From Spartobacteria bacterium (lineage in GTDB: Bacteria > Verrucomicrobiota > Verrucomicrobiia > Chthoniobacterales > UBA10450): a DNA stretch of 24,363 nt. How positions within the stretch are numbered: position 1 is the stretch's first letter; every line of letters begins with the position of its first letter. Shown here piece by piece: positions 1 to 7,137 of the stretch. The notes under the pieces were generated by a model that had not been told where the DNA came from, ran no database searches, and worked only from the letters and a program-made list of their open reading frames with translations. The stretch lies in contig JAJPJU010000281.1 of NCBI GenBank assembly GCA_021324035.1, positions 1-24,363 of the forward strand. The letters run 5' to 3'. Position numbers and translations under genes: made by a program.

Positions 1-20
1 AAGGAAAAAGAAGTATTCTT

Positions 21-56
21 CTCTGTGTCTTCGTGCTCTTCGTGTCCTTCGTGGTG
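21..56. repeat. Four tandem degenerate 9-nt words (TTCGTGNNC)
   Basis: Four consecutive 9-nt units with the core TTCGTG fill this stretch, just beyond the 3' end of the secreted-protein gene on the minus strand. Positions 38-55 (CTTCGTGTCCTTCGTGGT) match 1410-1427 exactly over 18 nt, so this is a dispersed element and not chance low complexity. The window edge hides whatever lies to the left. Its function is unknown; other copies in this window lie between converging genes. Confidence 0.75.
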
Positions 57-82
57 ACAAAAGAAATCCTGTTCAGGCCGCG

Positions 83-997
83 TTAATGCAGGTCGGTCGA
101 CGAGATCGGGATCGTGTAGCGAGAGTCCTGATAGCCGACGTCGACAGTCTGCTGATCGCGCGACAACACCTGCAATCTGGTTCCGGGAGGCAAGATCGTG
201 GAGCCGTATGGAATTTGAACGGGGACTGGACGGGTCAGGGTGACAAATTGCGCAGATGGGTTGGGCGCTACTGCAACTGTAACCGGGGCCGGCGTCGGCA
301 TTGGTGCTGTCGTTGGTGCGGAAATTTTCGGCGCCGGCGAAGTTGCCGCAACCGACGGCGAATCTGTTGCCCCGACTGCTATTTTCATAATGGGATGAAT
401 TTCCCATACCGCGATCGATTGATCGTAGTTCCGCCGGTTGGTGTGGGTGTCTTTTCCGGAATGATCGATGTCGTAGAATGCTTTTCCGACCACGGTGATA
501 ATCGGATGCTGGGTGAGCTTGAACTTTCCGGTGAGCGGAAACGTCGCATTCGTCCACGAGAAAACCATTTTGCGCAGGTCGCACCAGCGCGGACCCAATG
601 GCAATTCCACCACGATGCTCGCATCGGTGCCGATGTCTTTCATTTCGACGTGAATGTCGCCGTCATCTTCCACTTTGACTTTCTCGATGCGTCCGGTCAC
701 GGCGTACCATTGATTTTCGGGGGCGATTCGCTCGGTGCGTTGATCGATGTGGCCACCTGGACCTGGCCAGGCAAGCATGTGCGCGGGAGTAATTTTTTTA
801 ATGTCTGCCATGTTGGCGGGCGGCTCTTGCAAGTCGGTTTTTGCTGCCCATCGAGACACGCCGTGATTCCCGATGCATTCGCACGGCGAGGTGAAAGTAA
901 CCGGTGTCTTTGCCTGAGCCGGGATCGTTAGAGCTCGAAGCGTTACGAAGACGAACGCGCAGATCGCAGAGTTGGCAGCGGACTTACGCATCTTCAT
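83..997 (-). CDS. Secreted protein of unknown function
   Basis: This is a 304-residue protein that I cannot assign to a named family. The N-terminus is a typical Sec signal peptide: basic MKMRK, a hydrophobic stretch to about residue 27, and a likely cleavage after Ala-Gln-Ala near residue 29. The mature part opens with a Cys-x-Cys pair near residue 38. It then has a mixed region of about 170 residues rich in Trp, His and Asp, which looks like a globular beta-rich domain. A Pro/Thr/Ala/Val linker at about 212-245 leads to a C-terminal segment of about 55 residues. That segment has alternating hydrophobic residues and turns, reminiscent of a bacterial SH3-like or OB-type barrel. The protein probably acts in the periplasm or at the envelope. 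The ATG at 997 is the first start, with a second ATG two codons later. It is divergent from the small gene at 1099, with 101 bp between them. The open frame on the opposite strand is a shadow. Confidence 0.8.
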   Translation of the reverse strand: MKMRKSAANSAICAFVFVTLRALTIPAQAKTPVTFTSPCECIGNHGVSRWAAKTDLQEPPANMADIKKITPAHMLAWPGPGGHIDQRTERIAPENQWYAVTGRIEKVKVEDDGDIHVEMKDIGTDASIVVELPLGPRWCDLRKMVFSWTNATFPLTGKFKLTQHPIITVVGKAFYDIDHSGKDTHTNRRNYDQSIAVWEIHPIMKIAVGATDSPSVAATSPAPKISAPTTAPMPTPAPVTVAVAPNPSAQFVTLTRPVPVQIPYGSTILPPGTRLQVLSRDQQTVDVGYQDSRYTIPISSTDLH

Positions 998-1098
998 TTT
1001 CTAAAACATACGACAAGCGCGCCGCAACCCTGGCGATTTGCGAGCTTGCTAACCTCCGGCATCGCATTACAAAATGAAATCACAACCCCCTGGAACTG

Positions 1099-1335
1099 AT
1101 GCGGATAATAATTTCCGTGCTAATAGCATTGTCATCAATGGCTCTCGCTGACGACGACGGATTCCTAAAGTGGAAGAAACAGCTTCCAAAAGAAGCCTTA
1201 GCCTTCAAGGACGCCGACGAAATTTATTGGCGGGAATGGTTCAAACGCGGCATCGCTCCGGATGTTGCCTGGAAAAACACCGATCCGAAAGCGCCGCACA
1301 CCTTCGCAAGGCCACTGCTAAAATCCGAACGCTGA
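1099..1335 (+). CDS. Small secreted protein, unknown function
   Basis: This is a 78-residue open frame. Its first 17 residues form a compact signal peptide (MRII, hydrophobic core, Ala-Leu-Ala before Asp-Asp-Asp). The mature part of about 60 residues is charged, rich in Trp and Lys, and has no cysteines. The motif YWREWFKRG near residues 43-51 suggests an amphipathic helix. A GGA lies seven bases before the ATG and may serve as a weak ribosome site. I recognise no family. The signal peptide and the unbiased composition favour a real gene over the overlapping frame at 1170-1448, which lacks any such features. The gene faces glnA tail to tail across an inverted repeat. It could be a short exported or inhibitor-like protein, but nothing here identifies a partner. 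Confidence 0.6.
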   Translation: MRIIISVLIALSSMALADDDGFLKWKKQLPKEALAFKDADEIYWREWFKRGIAPDVAWKNTDPKAPHTFARPLLKSER

Positions 1336-1357
1336 CCGCGCACCTAATTCTGATTCC

Positions 1358-1427
1358 ACCACGAAGATCACGAAGGTCACGAAGCAAAAACAGAATAAGT
1401 ATATCTGAACTTCGTGTCCTTCGTGGT
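1358..1427. repeat. Inverted pair of 9-nt word arrays between convergent genes
   Basis: The left arm (1358-1384) is made of CACGAAGNN words and the right arm (1410-1427) of CTTCGTGNN words. The 18 nt at 1358-1375 pair with 1410-1427 at 16 of 18 positions across a 34-nt loop. The element lies between the small secreted gene (+) and glnA (-), both of which end into it. A hairpin here could stop transcription from either side, though there is no strong T-run. It shares 18 identical bases with the copy at 38-55. Confidence 0.75.
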
Positions 1428-1464
1428 AAGCCTTCTGATTTTTCGTAAGGCCAAGGGAACAGGT

Positions 1465-2889
1465 CTACACGTCGTAGTACATCGAGAATTCGTACGGATG
1501 AGGCCGTAGCCGCAGCGCATCGTATTCTTTTTGTTTCATGTCGATCCAGTTCGCGATGAAGTCGGCGTTGAAAACGTCGCCGCGAAGGAGGAATTGGTGA
1601 TCGGCCTGGAGCGCTTCGATCGCGCCCCGAAGTGAATCGGGGACACTCGCGATTTGGGCGAGTTCTTCCGGCGGAAGATCGTAAAGATTTTTATCGAGCG
1701 GATCGCCCGGATCGATGCGGTTCTGGATTCCATCAAGCCCCGCGAGCAACAGCGCGCTGAACGCAAGATACGGATTCGCCGCGGGATCGGGCGTGCGGAA
1801 CTCGATCCGCTTGGCTTTCGGACTCGGCGAATAGGTTGGAATCCGGATCGCAGCGGAACGATTGCGTGCGGAATAAGCGAGGTTGACGGGCGCTTCGAAT
1901 CCCGGCACGAGACGTTTGTAGCTGTTGGTGGTCGGATTGGTGATGCAGGTGAGCGCGGGAGCGTGTTTCAAAATGCCGCCGATAAAAAACAGCGCCATGT
2001 CGCTCAGCCCCGCGTAACCGTTGCCGGCAAAGAGCGGTTTGTCGCCGTTCCAAAGCGACATGTGAGTGTGCATGCCCGAGCCGTTGTCGCCGAAAAGCGG
2101 TTTCGGCATGAAGGTCACAGTTTTGTTGTGACGCTTGGCGACGTTGCGAATGATGTATTTGTAATACTGCAAACTGTCGCCCATGCGCTTCAGCGGCGCG
2201 AAACGGATGTCGATCTCCGCCTGCCCCGCAGTGGCGACTTCATGGTGCTGACGCTCGATCGCTATCCCGGCTTTCTCCATCTCAAGGCACATCTCGTTGC
2301 GAATGTCCTGCAACGAATCCATCGGCGAGACCGGGAAATAACCTTCCTTCGGGCGAATCTTGTAACCGAGGTTCGGAAATTCTTCCTTTCCGCTGTTCCA
2401 GTGGCCTTCGATGCTGTCGACCAGGTGCATCGACGCATTGCCCTGATAACTGAAGCGCACGTCGTCGAAGATGAAGAACTCCGCTTCCGGTCCGAAAAAC
2501 GCGGTGTCGGCGATGCCGGTCGATTTCAAATAGGCTTCGGCTTTTTCCGCCACGCCGCGCGGATCGCGGTCGTACGGCTCGCGGGTGATCGGATCGACGA
2601 TCGTGCAAATGAGCGAAAGCGTCGGCTCGGCGTTGAAAATGTCGATCCAGGCCGTATTTGCGTCTGGAATGACAAGCATGTCGGAGGCGTTGATCACTCG
2701 CCAGCCGCGGATGCTTGAGCCGTCGAACCCGAGACCGTCCTTGAAAATCTCCTCGTCGTATTCGGTCAGGGTGGTGGTGAAGTGCTGCCAGGTCCCGAGC
2801 AGGTCCGTGAACTTGAAGTCGATCAATTTCACGCCTTGGTCTTTGATCATTTTACTGACGTCGGATGGGGTTTTGTCTTTAGAAGCCAT
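1465..2889 (-). CDS. glnA: Glutamine synthetase, type I
   Basis: This enzyme makes glutamine from glutamate, ammonia and ATP in the cytoplasm, as a dodecamer. The 474-residue length fits the GSI family. Visible signatures are FDGSSIRGW (55-63) in the beta-grasp domain, the ATP and glutamate site around KPLFGDNGSGMHTHMS (263-278), and the latch region with Arg341 and Arg343. The sequence NLYDLPPEE places Tyr403 at the known adenylylation site of the GSI-beta subfamily, so control by GlnE-type modification is likely. I chose the ATG at 2889 because family similarity begins at MASKDKTP. An upstream ATG in the same frame at 2946 would add 19 residues encoded partly by a dispersed repeat. The gene follows glnB on the same strand, which suggests joint nitrogen control. 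No Shine-Dalgarno is visible. The upstream bases are tandem GTTGAG-complement words ending five bases before the ATG. Confidence 0.97.
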   Translation of the reverse strand: MASKDKTPSDVSKMIKDQGVKLIDFKFTDLLGTWQHFTTTLTEYDEEIFKDGLGFDGSSIRGWRVINASDMLVIPDANTAWIDIFNAEPTLSLICTIVDPITREPYDRDPRGVAEKAEAYLKSTGIADTAFFGPEAEFFIFDDVRFSYQGNASMHLVDSIEGHWNSGKEEFPNLGYKIRPKEGYFPVSPMDSLQDIRNEMCLEMEKAGIAIERQHHEVATAGQAEIDIRFAPLKRMGDSLQYYKYIIRNVAKRHNKTVTFMPKPLFGDNGSGMHTHMSLWNGDKPLFAGNGYAGLSDMALFFIGGILKHAPALTCITNPTTNSYKRLVPGFEAPVNLAYSARNRSAAIRIPTYSPSPKAKRIEFRTPDPAANPYLAFSALLLAGLDGIQNRIDPGDPLDKNLYDLPPEELAQIASVPDSLRGAIEALQADHQFLLRGDVFNADFIANWIDMKQKEYDALRLRPHPYEFSMYYDV

Positions 2890-2894
2890 TACGG

Positions 2895-2926
2895 GTTGAG
2901 GAGTTGAGGTGTTGAGTAGTTGAGTT
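2895..2926. repeat. Four tandem 8-nt words (GTTGAGNN) at the glnA start
   Basis: GTTGAGGA, GTTGAGGT, GTTGAGTA and GTTGAGTT follow one another without gaps. On the coding strand of glnA they read as CTCAAC words that end five bases before the ATG, where a Shine-Dalgarno would sit. This is the same kind of degenerate word array as the 9-nt and 7-nt elements in the window, but with another period and word. Confidence 0.75.
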
Positions 2927-2987
2927 GTGAAAAACAATGTGAACAACCGTGTCGGTTATTCACAAAAGCGGCTGAAGATAAGTAGAG

Positions 2988-3021
2988 CCGAGCCAACCCA
3001 TCGCATGATGGGTTAATTCGG
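2988..3021 (-). promoter_or_regulatory. Stem-loop in the glnB-glnA spacer
   Basis: AACCCATC (2995-3002) pairs perfectly with GATGGGTT (3007-3014) around the tetranucleotide loop GCAT. The stem continues outward, after two mismatches, through five more pairs (CCGAG with TTCGG, one of them G-T). It begins 11 bases past the glnB stop. On the minus strand it is followed by CTCTACTTATC, not a T-run, so it is not a classical intrinsic terminator. It may be an mRNA processing or stabilising site that sets the glnB to glnA ratio, or a weak terminator. Confidence 0.6.
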
Positions 3022-3031
3022 TCCCTGGTCA

Positions 3032-3370
3032 TCAAACTGCTTTTTCGCCGATTTCTTCCGTGCGGATGCGGATCGCGTGTTCCACCGGAAGCACAAAAAC
3101 TTTTCCGTCGCCGATTTTGCCGGTCTTGGCCGCGCCCACGACCGCCGCGACGGCCTTCTCGACCATGTCGTCAGCCATGACGACTTCGACTTTTACCTTG
3201 GGCAGGAAGTCGACGGTGTATTCGCTGCCGCGATAAATCTCAGTGTGGCCCTTCTGGCGACCGAAGCCTTTCACCTCGGTCACAGTCATGCCTTCGATCC
3301 CGAGTTCGGCCAGGGCTTCCTTGACCTCCTCGAGCTTGAACGGCTTGATGATCGCTTCCAGTTTTTTCAT
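3032..3370 (-). CDS. glnB: Nitrogen regulatory protein PII
   Basis: This is a trimeric signal protein that senses 2-oxoglutarate and ATP/ADP and regulates glutamine synthetase modification, ammonium channels or transcription. The 112-residue length is exact for the family. The T-loop motif YRGSEYTVDFLPK (46-58) contains Tyr51, the classic uridylylation site. TGKIGDGKVFV (83-93) is the B-loop that contacts the nucleotide phosphates, and the C-terminal RIRTEE is also conserved. A GCGAGG sequence ends five bases before the ATG and is one of the few good ribosome sites in the window. It is probably the first gene of a glnB-glnA unit. The absence of an adjacent amtB makes a GlnB role more likely than GlnK, but sequence alone does not settle this. 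Confidence 0.96.
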   Translation of the reverse strand: MKKLEAIIKPFKLEEVKEALAELGIEGMTVTEVKGFGRQKGHTEIYRGSEYTVDFLPKVKVEVVMADDMVEKAVAAVVGAAKTGKIGDGKVFVLPVEHAIRIRTEEIGEKAV

Positions 3371-3600
3371 GTCGGCCTCGCCGCGCAGTTATTCACATCA
3401 AAGACGCTAACACGCGGCACGCGCTTCATTAGCAATGAGCTAGCGCGAATGCAAACAAGAATTTTTTTCTGTCCGAGCACGAATGCTTGGCAAATTTGAC
3501 GAGACCCGGTTGACTGCATTTATATCTACGATGCCGCTCGATTCGTTCCCCGTTATTCAGAAATTCGCGGCTGAACAACCTCCCGAAATGCGCGCCCCTC
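3371..3600. other. Divergent glnB/dnaE intergenic region
   Basis: These 230 bp hold no credible gene. On the glnB side, 3420-3447 contains a palindrome in which CGCGC pairs with GCGCG and TCATT with AATGA around AGC, with unpaired bases between the stems. It would fold in a glnB leader or could be an operator. An AT-rich run at 3462-3468 lies further upstream. I looked for a sigma-54 -24/-12 pair (GG-N10-GC) in front of glnB and saw none. The dnaE-proximal half holds a possible sigma-70 promoter. Confidence 0.5.
3496..3526 (+). promoter_or_regulatory. Possible dnaE promoter
   Basis: TTGACG at 3496-3501 matches the -35 consensus at five of six positions. TATATC at 3521-3526 (or TTATAT one base earlier) could be the -10, at 19 or 18 bp spacing. 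This would give a leader of about 70 nt before the dnaE ATG at 3601. The long spacing keeps confidence modest. Confidence 0.35.
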
Positions 3601-6600
3601 ATGTCTGATTCGTTCGTTCATCTGCATCTTCACACCGAATATTCGCTGCTGGATGGGGCGATCCGGATGCGCGAGCTGATGCGGAAAGCGGCTGAATACG
3701 AAATGCCCGCGGTCGCAATGACCGACCATGGAAATCTGTTCGGGGCGATCGAATTTTACCAGGAAGCGCAACGCGCCGGGATCAAGCCGATCATTGGCTG
3801 CGAGGCTTACATCGCGCCGCGCTCACATAAAGAGAAGGCGAACTCGATGCGCGAATCGGCCTATCATTTCACTTTGCTGGCCGAGAACGAAATCGGGTAT
3901 CGCAACCTGGTAAAACTAATCACCACTGCCCACCTCGACGGTTTTCATTATCGGCCTCGAATCGACAAGGAACTGCTGGCGCAACATTCCTCGGGACTGA
4001 TCGGGCTTAGTGGTTGTCTGGCGGGCGAAGTGAACTCCGCCATCCAGGCCAACAATATTCAAAAAGCTACCCAGGCCGCGGCCGAATACCGCGATATCCT
4101 CGGAAAAGAAAATTTCTTCATCGAATTGCACGATCACGGCCTCGAGGAACAAAAGTGGTGCAATGCCGTCCTGCCGAAAATCGCGAAAGATCTCGGCGTC
4201 GATCTCGTCGCGGCGAACGACGTCCATTTTCTGCGCCGGGACGATCATGACGCGCACGACGTCATGCTCTGCATCGGCACCGGAAAAATGGTCCAGGACG
4301 AGAGCCGGATGCGTTACGCGCCCGAGTTGTATTTCAAATCGCCAGCGGAAATGCGCCACTTGTTCAAAGATCATCCGGACGCGATCTCGAACACGCTGGC
4401 GATCGGGGAGCGTTGCGACCTCACAATCGAGTTTGGCCGCTCTAAATATCCTGAGTATCCGGTGCCGACCGGACAAAAGCGTGAGGAATTTTTGCGCCAG
4501 CTGTGCGACAAAGGGTTGGAGGAGCGCTATGGCGAACGCGCGAAGACCGATCCTCAACTTCGCGAGCGTCTCTCGTATGAGCTCGGCGTGCTCGAGCGCA
4601 CCGGATTTGTCAGCTACATCCTGATCGTCTGGGATTTCATTCACTTTGCGAAAGGCCGTGGAATTCCGGTCGGCCCCGGACGGGGATCGGCAGCCGGATC
4701 GCTGGTCGCATACGTGGTGGGAATCACCGACATTGATCCGCTCCAGTTCGGTTTGATCTTCGAGCGCTTTTTGAATCCGGATCGCGTTTCGCCACCGGAT
4801 ATCGACGTCGACTTTTGCGAAGCGCGCCGCGGGGAAGTGCTGGAATACGTCCGGCAAAAGTACGGCGAACGTCGCGTCGCCCAGATCATTACTTTTGGAA
4901 AACTCAAAGCGAAGAGCGTAGTGCGTGATGTCGGCCGGGTGATGGGACTGCCGTACCGCGACGCCGATCGCATCGCGCGAATGATTCCGAATGAGTTGGG
5001 GATCACCCTTGATTCCGCCGCTGAAAAGAATTCCGAATTGAAGCGCGCGATTGCGACCGAAGCGCAGACGAAACAACTTTTCGAATACGCGAAGATTCTC
5101 GAGGGAATCTCGCGCAACGCCGGCGTGCACGCGGCGGGAGTTGTGATCGCGGACCGCGATTTGTCCGATTACATCCCGCTCTGTCGCGACGTGAAGGGCA
5201 ACGACGTGATCAGCCAGTATCCAATGGGGCCTCTGAACGATCTCGGCCTGCTGAAGATGGATTTTCTGGGTCTGAAAACGCTGACCGTTATCGAGGACAC
5301 GGTGAATTTGATTCGAAGGCGCGAGCCGGAGTTTTCGCACAAAAATATTCCACTCGACGATAAAGCCGCGTTCGAACTCTATAACCGCGGCGAAACGGTC
5401 GGCCTCTTCCAAATGGAATCAGGCGGAATGACGGGCACGGCGCGGAAGTTCGATGTTCAGAAGATCGACGACATCATCGCATTGATTGCGTTGTATCGGC
5501 CCGGTCCGATGGATTTGATCGACGATTACATCAAACGCAAAAAAGGTTTGATGAAGATTCGTTACGAACATCCGCTGCTCGAGGAAATCTGCGCCGACAC
5601 TTACGGCGTGATGATTTACCAGGAACAGGTGATGGCCGCCGCGAGCAAGCTGGCCGGTTACTCGTTAGCCGAAGGCGATCTGCTTCGCCGCGCCATGGGC
5701 AAGAAGGACAAGGAGAAGATGGCAAAGGAGCGCAAAAACTTCATCGACGGTTGCGCCCGCACTAACAAGATTCCCGAGAAAAAGGCCAACTCGATCTTTG
5801 ATTTGTTGGAAAAATTCGCCGGTTACGGATTTAACAAGAGCCACAGCGCGGCTTACGGCCTGATCAGTTATCAAACTGCGTATTTAAAGTCGCATTATCC
5901 GGTCGAGTTCATGGCTGGATTACTGAGCAACGAAATCAACAACACCGACAAGATTTCCGTTTTTGTCGGCGAATGCCAGCGGATGGGGATTCCAATTCTG
6001 CCGCCCGACATCAATAAGAGCGGTTTGAAATTTGTTCCGGAAGTTGCAGCCGGGACCGATGGCGACGGGGTTTCCGGCATCACCGATGCCGGAAACAGCA
6101 GCAAGGCCATTCGCTACGGGCTCGCTGCTATCAAGAACGTCGGCGAGTCGGCGATGCAATCGGCGATCGAAGAACGCGAAAGAGCGGGGGATTACACTTC
6201 GCTGGAAGATTTTTGCGGACGAATGGGAACGAGAATCGCAAACCGTAAAATGCTCGAAAGTTTGATCAAAGCCGGCGCGTTCGATTTCGTTGGGCGAGAT
6301 CGCGCGGAACTTTATGCCTGTATTGACGAATCGCTTGCTTCTGCGGCAGCCGCCTTGCGCGACCGAACAGTCGGTCAGGTTTCGTTGTTCGACGAAGAAA
6401 CGCACGCCGCGACGACACGAAAGCGAGTGGTTCCGCCCTGGGGCGATCACGAAAAACTTGCCTACGAAAAAGAGCTTCTTGGATTTTACGTGAGCGGGCA
6501 TCCCCTCGATGCCTATGTCGATCTGTTCGCGGGAAAAAATTATCACGCGATCGCTTCGTTAGGCGATTTGGAAGATCGTTCGCAATTCAAGATCGCCGGC

Positions 6601-7137
6601 GTGATCGTGCAGGTGGAGAAGAAATTCACCCGCAAAGACGGCAAGCCGTTCGCGGTCATCTGGCTGGAAGATCGCACCGCCAGTCTCGAGATCGTGGTTT
6701 GGAATGACGTATTCGTCACGGTTTCGGAGCTGCTCGAGCCGGGCCGGGTGGTGGAACTTCGCGGCACGATCGACAACCGGGGCGATTCTCTTCGAGCGAC
6801 TGCGCAAAAGATAAGAATTCCAACAGCGAGCAAGACAAACGGCAGTTCGAATGGGCACGGGAACGGAAGCTCGATCGAAGAACCAGCAGTGCTCCTGCAA
6901 TTTTCGCCAACGGCTACGAGCGAGGAATTGCGCGAAGTTCGTGAGCTGCTGGCCAGTTCGCCGGGTCGGCGCCGGGTTCAACTTTTGTTCGATCGTCCGG
7001 ACGGCGAACCGTTGCGAGTTGATGCCGGTCCCGATTTCCGAGTCAGTCTTACCCGCGAACTCGAACAAAAGCTGATGCGCTGGCTGGTCTCGACGAAGCC
7101 CGAGCGACGGGACGGAATAAATTCATCACCGAATTAA
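3601..7137 (+). CDS. dnaE: DNA polymerase III alpha subunit
   Basis: This is the replicative C-family polymerase. Its 1178 residues are close to the usual DnaE length. The PHP domain opens with HLHTEYSLLDG (residues 8-18). GRGSAAGSLVAY lies near 360-370 in the palm. The catalytic aspartates are Asp400 and Asp402 in PDIDVDFCE, with Asp554 in LLKMDFLGLKTL matching the third one. QVSLF at 926-930 sits where Escherichia coli alpha has its internal beta-clamp-binding motif. YEKELLGFYVSGHPL precedes an OB-fold (about 995-1075). A Gly/Asn/Ser linker (about 1080-1097) leads to a C-terminal domain. The start at MSDSFVHLHLH is fixed by the PHP domain; no Shine-Dalgarno is visible. There is no PolC-type exonuclease insertion. 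The TAA stop overlaps the stop of the convergent AsmA-like gene. Confidence 0.97.
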   Translation: MSDSFVHLHLHTEYSLLDGAIRMRELMRKAAEYEMPAVAMTDHGNLFGAIEFYQEAQRAGIKPIIGCEAYIAPRSHKEKANSMRESAYHFTLLAENEIGYRNLVKLITTAHLDGFHYRPRIDKELLAQHSSGLIGLSGCLAGEVNSAIQANNIQKATQAAAEYRDILGKENFFIELHDHGLEEQKWCNAVLPKIAKDLGVDLVAANDVHFLRRDDHDAHDVMLCIGTGKMVQDESRMRYAPELYFKSPAEMRHLFKDHPDAISNTLAIGERCDLTIEFGRSKYPEYPVPTGQKREEFLRQLCDKGLEERYGERAKTDPQLRERLSYELGVLERTGFVSYILIVWDFIHFAKGRGIPVGPGRGSAAGSLVAYVVGITDIDPLQFGLIFERFLNPDRVSPPDIDVDFCEARRGEVLEYVRQKYGERRVAQIITFGKLKAKSVVRDVGRVMGLPYRDADRIARMIPNELGITLDSAAEKNSELKRAIATEAQTKQLFEYAKILEGISRNAGVHAAGVVIADRDLSDYIPLCRDVKGNDVISQYPMGPLNDLGLLKMDFLGLKTLTVIEDTVNLIRRREPEFSHKNIPLDDKAAFELYNRGETVGLFQMESGGMTGTARKFDVQKIDDIIALIALYRPGPMDLIDDYIKRKKGLMKIRYEHPLLEEICADTYGVMIYQEQVMAAASKLAGYSLAEGDLLRRAMGKKDKEKMAKERKNFIDGCARTNKIPEKKANSIFDLLEKFAGYGFNKSHSAAYGLISYQTAYLKSHYPVEFMAGLLSNEINNTDKISVFVGECQRMGIPILPPDINKSGLKFVPEVAAGTDGDGVSGITDAGNSSKAIRYGLAAIKNVGESAMQSAIEERERAGDYTSLEDFCGRMGTRIANRKMLESLIKAGAFDFVGRDRAELYACIDESLASAAAALRDRTVGQVSLFDEETHAATTRKRVVPPWGDHEKLAYEKELLGFYVSGHPLDAYVDLFAGKNYHAIASLGDLEDRSQFKIAGVIVQVEKKFTRKDGKPFAVIWLEDRTASLEIVVWNDVFVTVSELLEPGRVVELRGTIDNRGDSLRATAQKIRIPTASKTNGSSNGHGNGSSIEEPAVLLQFSPTATSEELREVRELLASSPGRRRVQLLFDRPDGEPLRVDAGPDFRVSLTRELEQKLMRWLVSTKPERRDGINSSPN

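Noticed and set aside
21..56. CRISPR-like array (also considered for 1358-1427, 2895-2926 and 11052-11141)
   Set aside because: The period is only 7-9 nt with degenerate positions; there are no repeats of about 30 nt with unique spacers and no cas genes.
86..931. Long open frame on the plus strand opposite the secreted protein
   Set aside because: It is extremely rich in Arg, has no domain-like pattern, and lies fully antisense to a protein with a good signal peptide.
1170..1448. 92-codon frame overlapping the small secreted gene
   Set aside because: It runs into the 9-nt repeat element and lacks a signal or any domain; the 78-codon frame has a clear signal peptide.
1654..2718. 354-codon frame antisense to glnA
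   Set aside because: Shadow frame of a GC-rich conserved gene; no family features and an unnatural His/Arg-rich composition.
3371..3600. Sigma-54 promoter for glnB
   Set aside because: TGGCA at 3488 lacks the GC ten bases after the GG, and no other -24/-12 pair is present on either strand.
3916..5412. 498-codon frame antisense to dnaE
   Set aside because: It lies wholly within the conserved polymerase core on the other strand, so its openness follows from codon bias.
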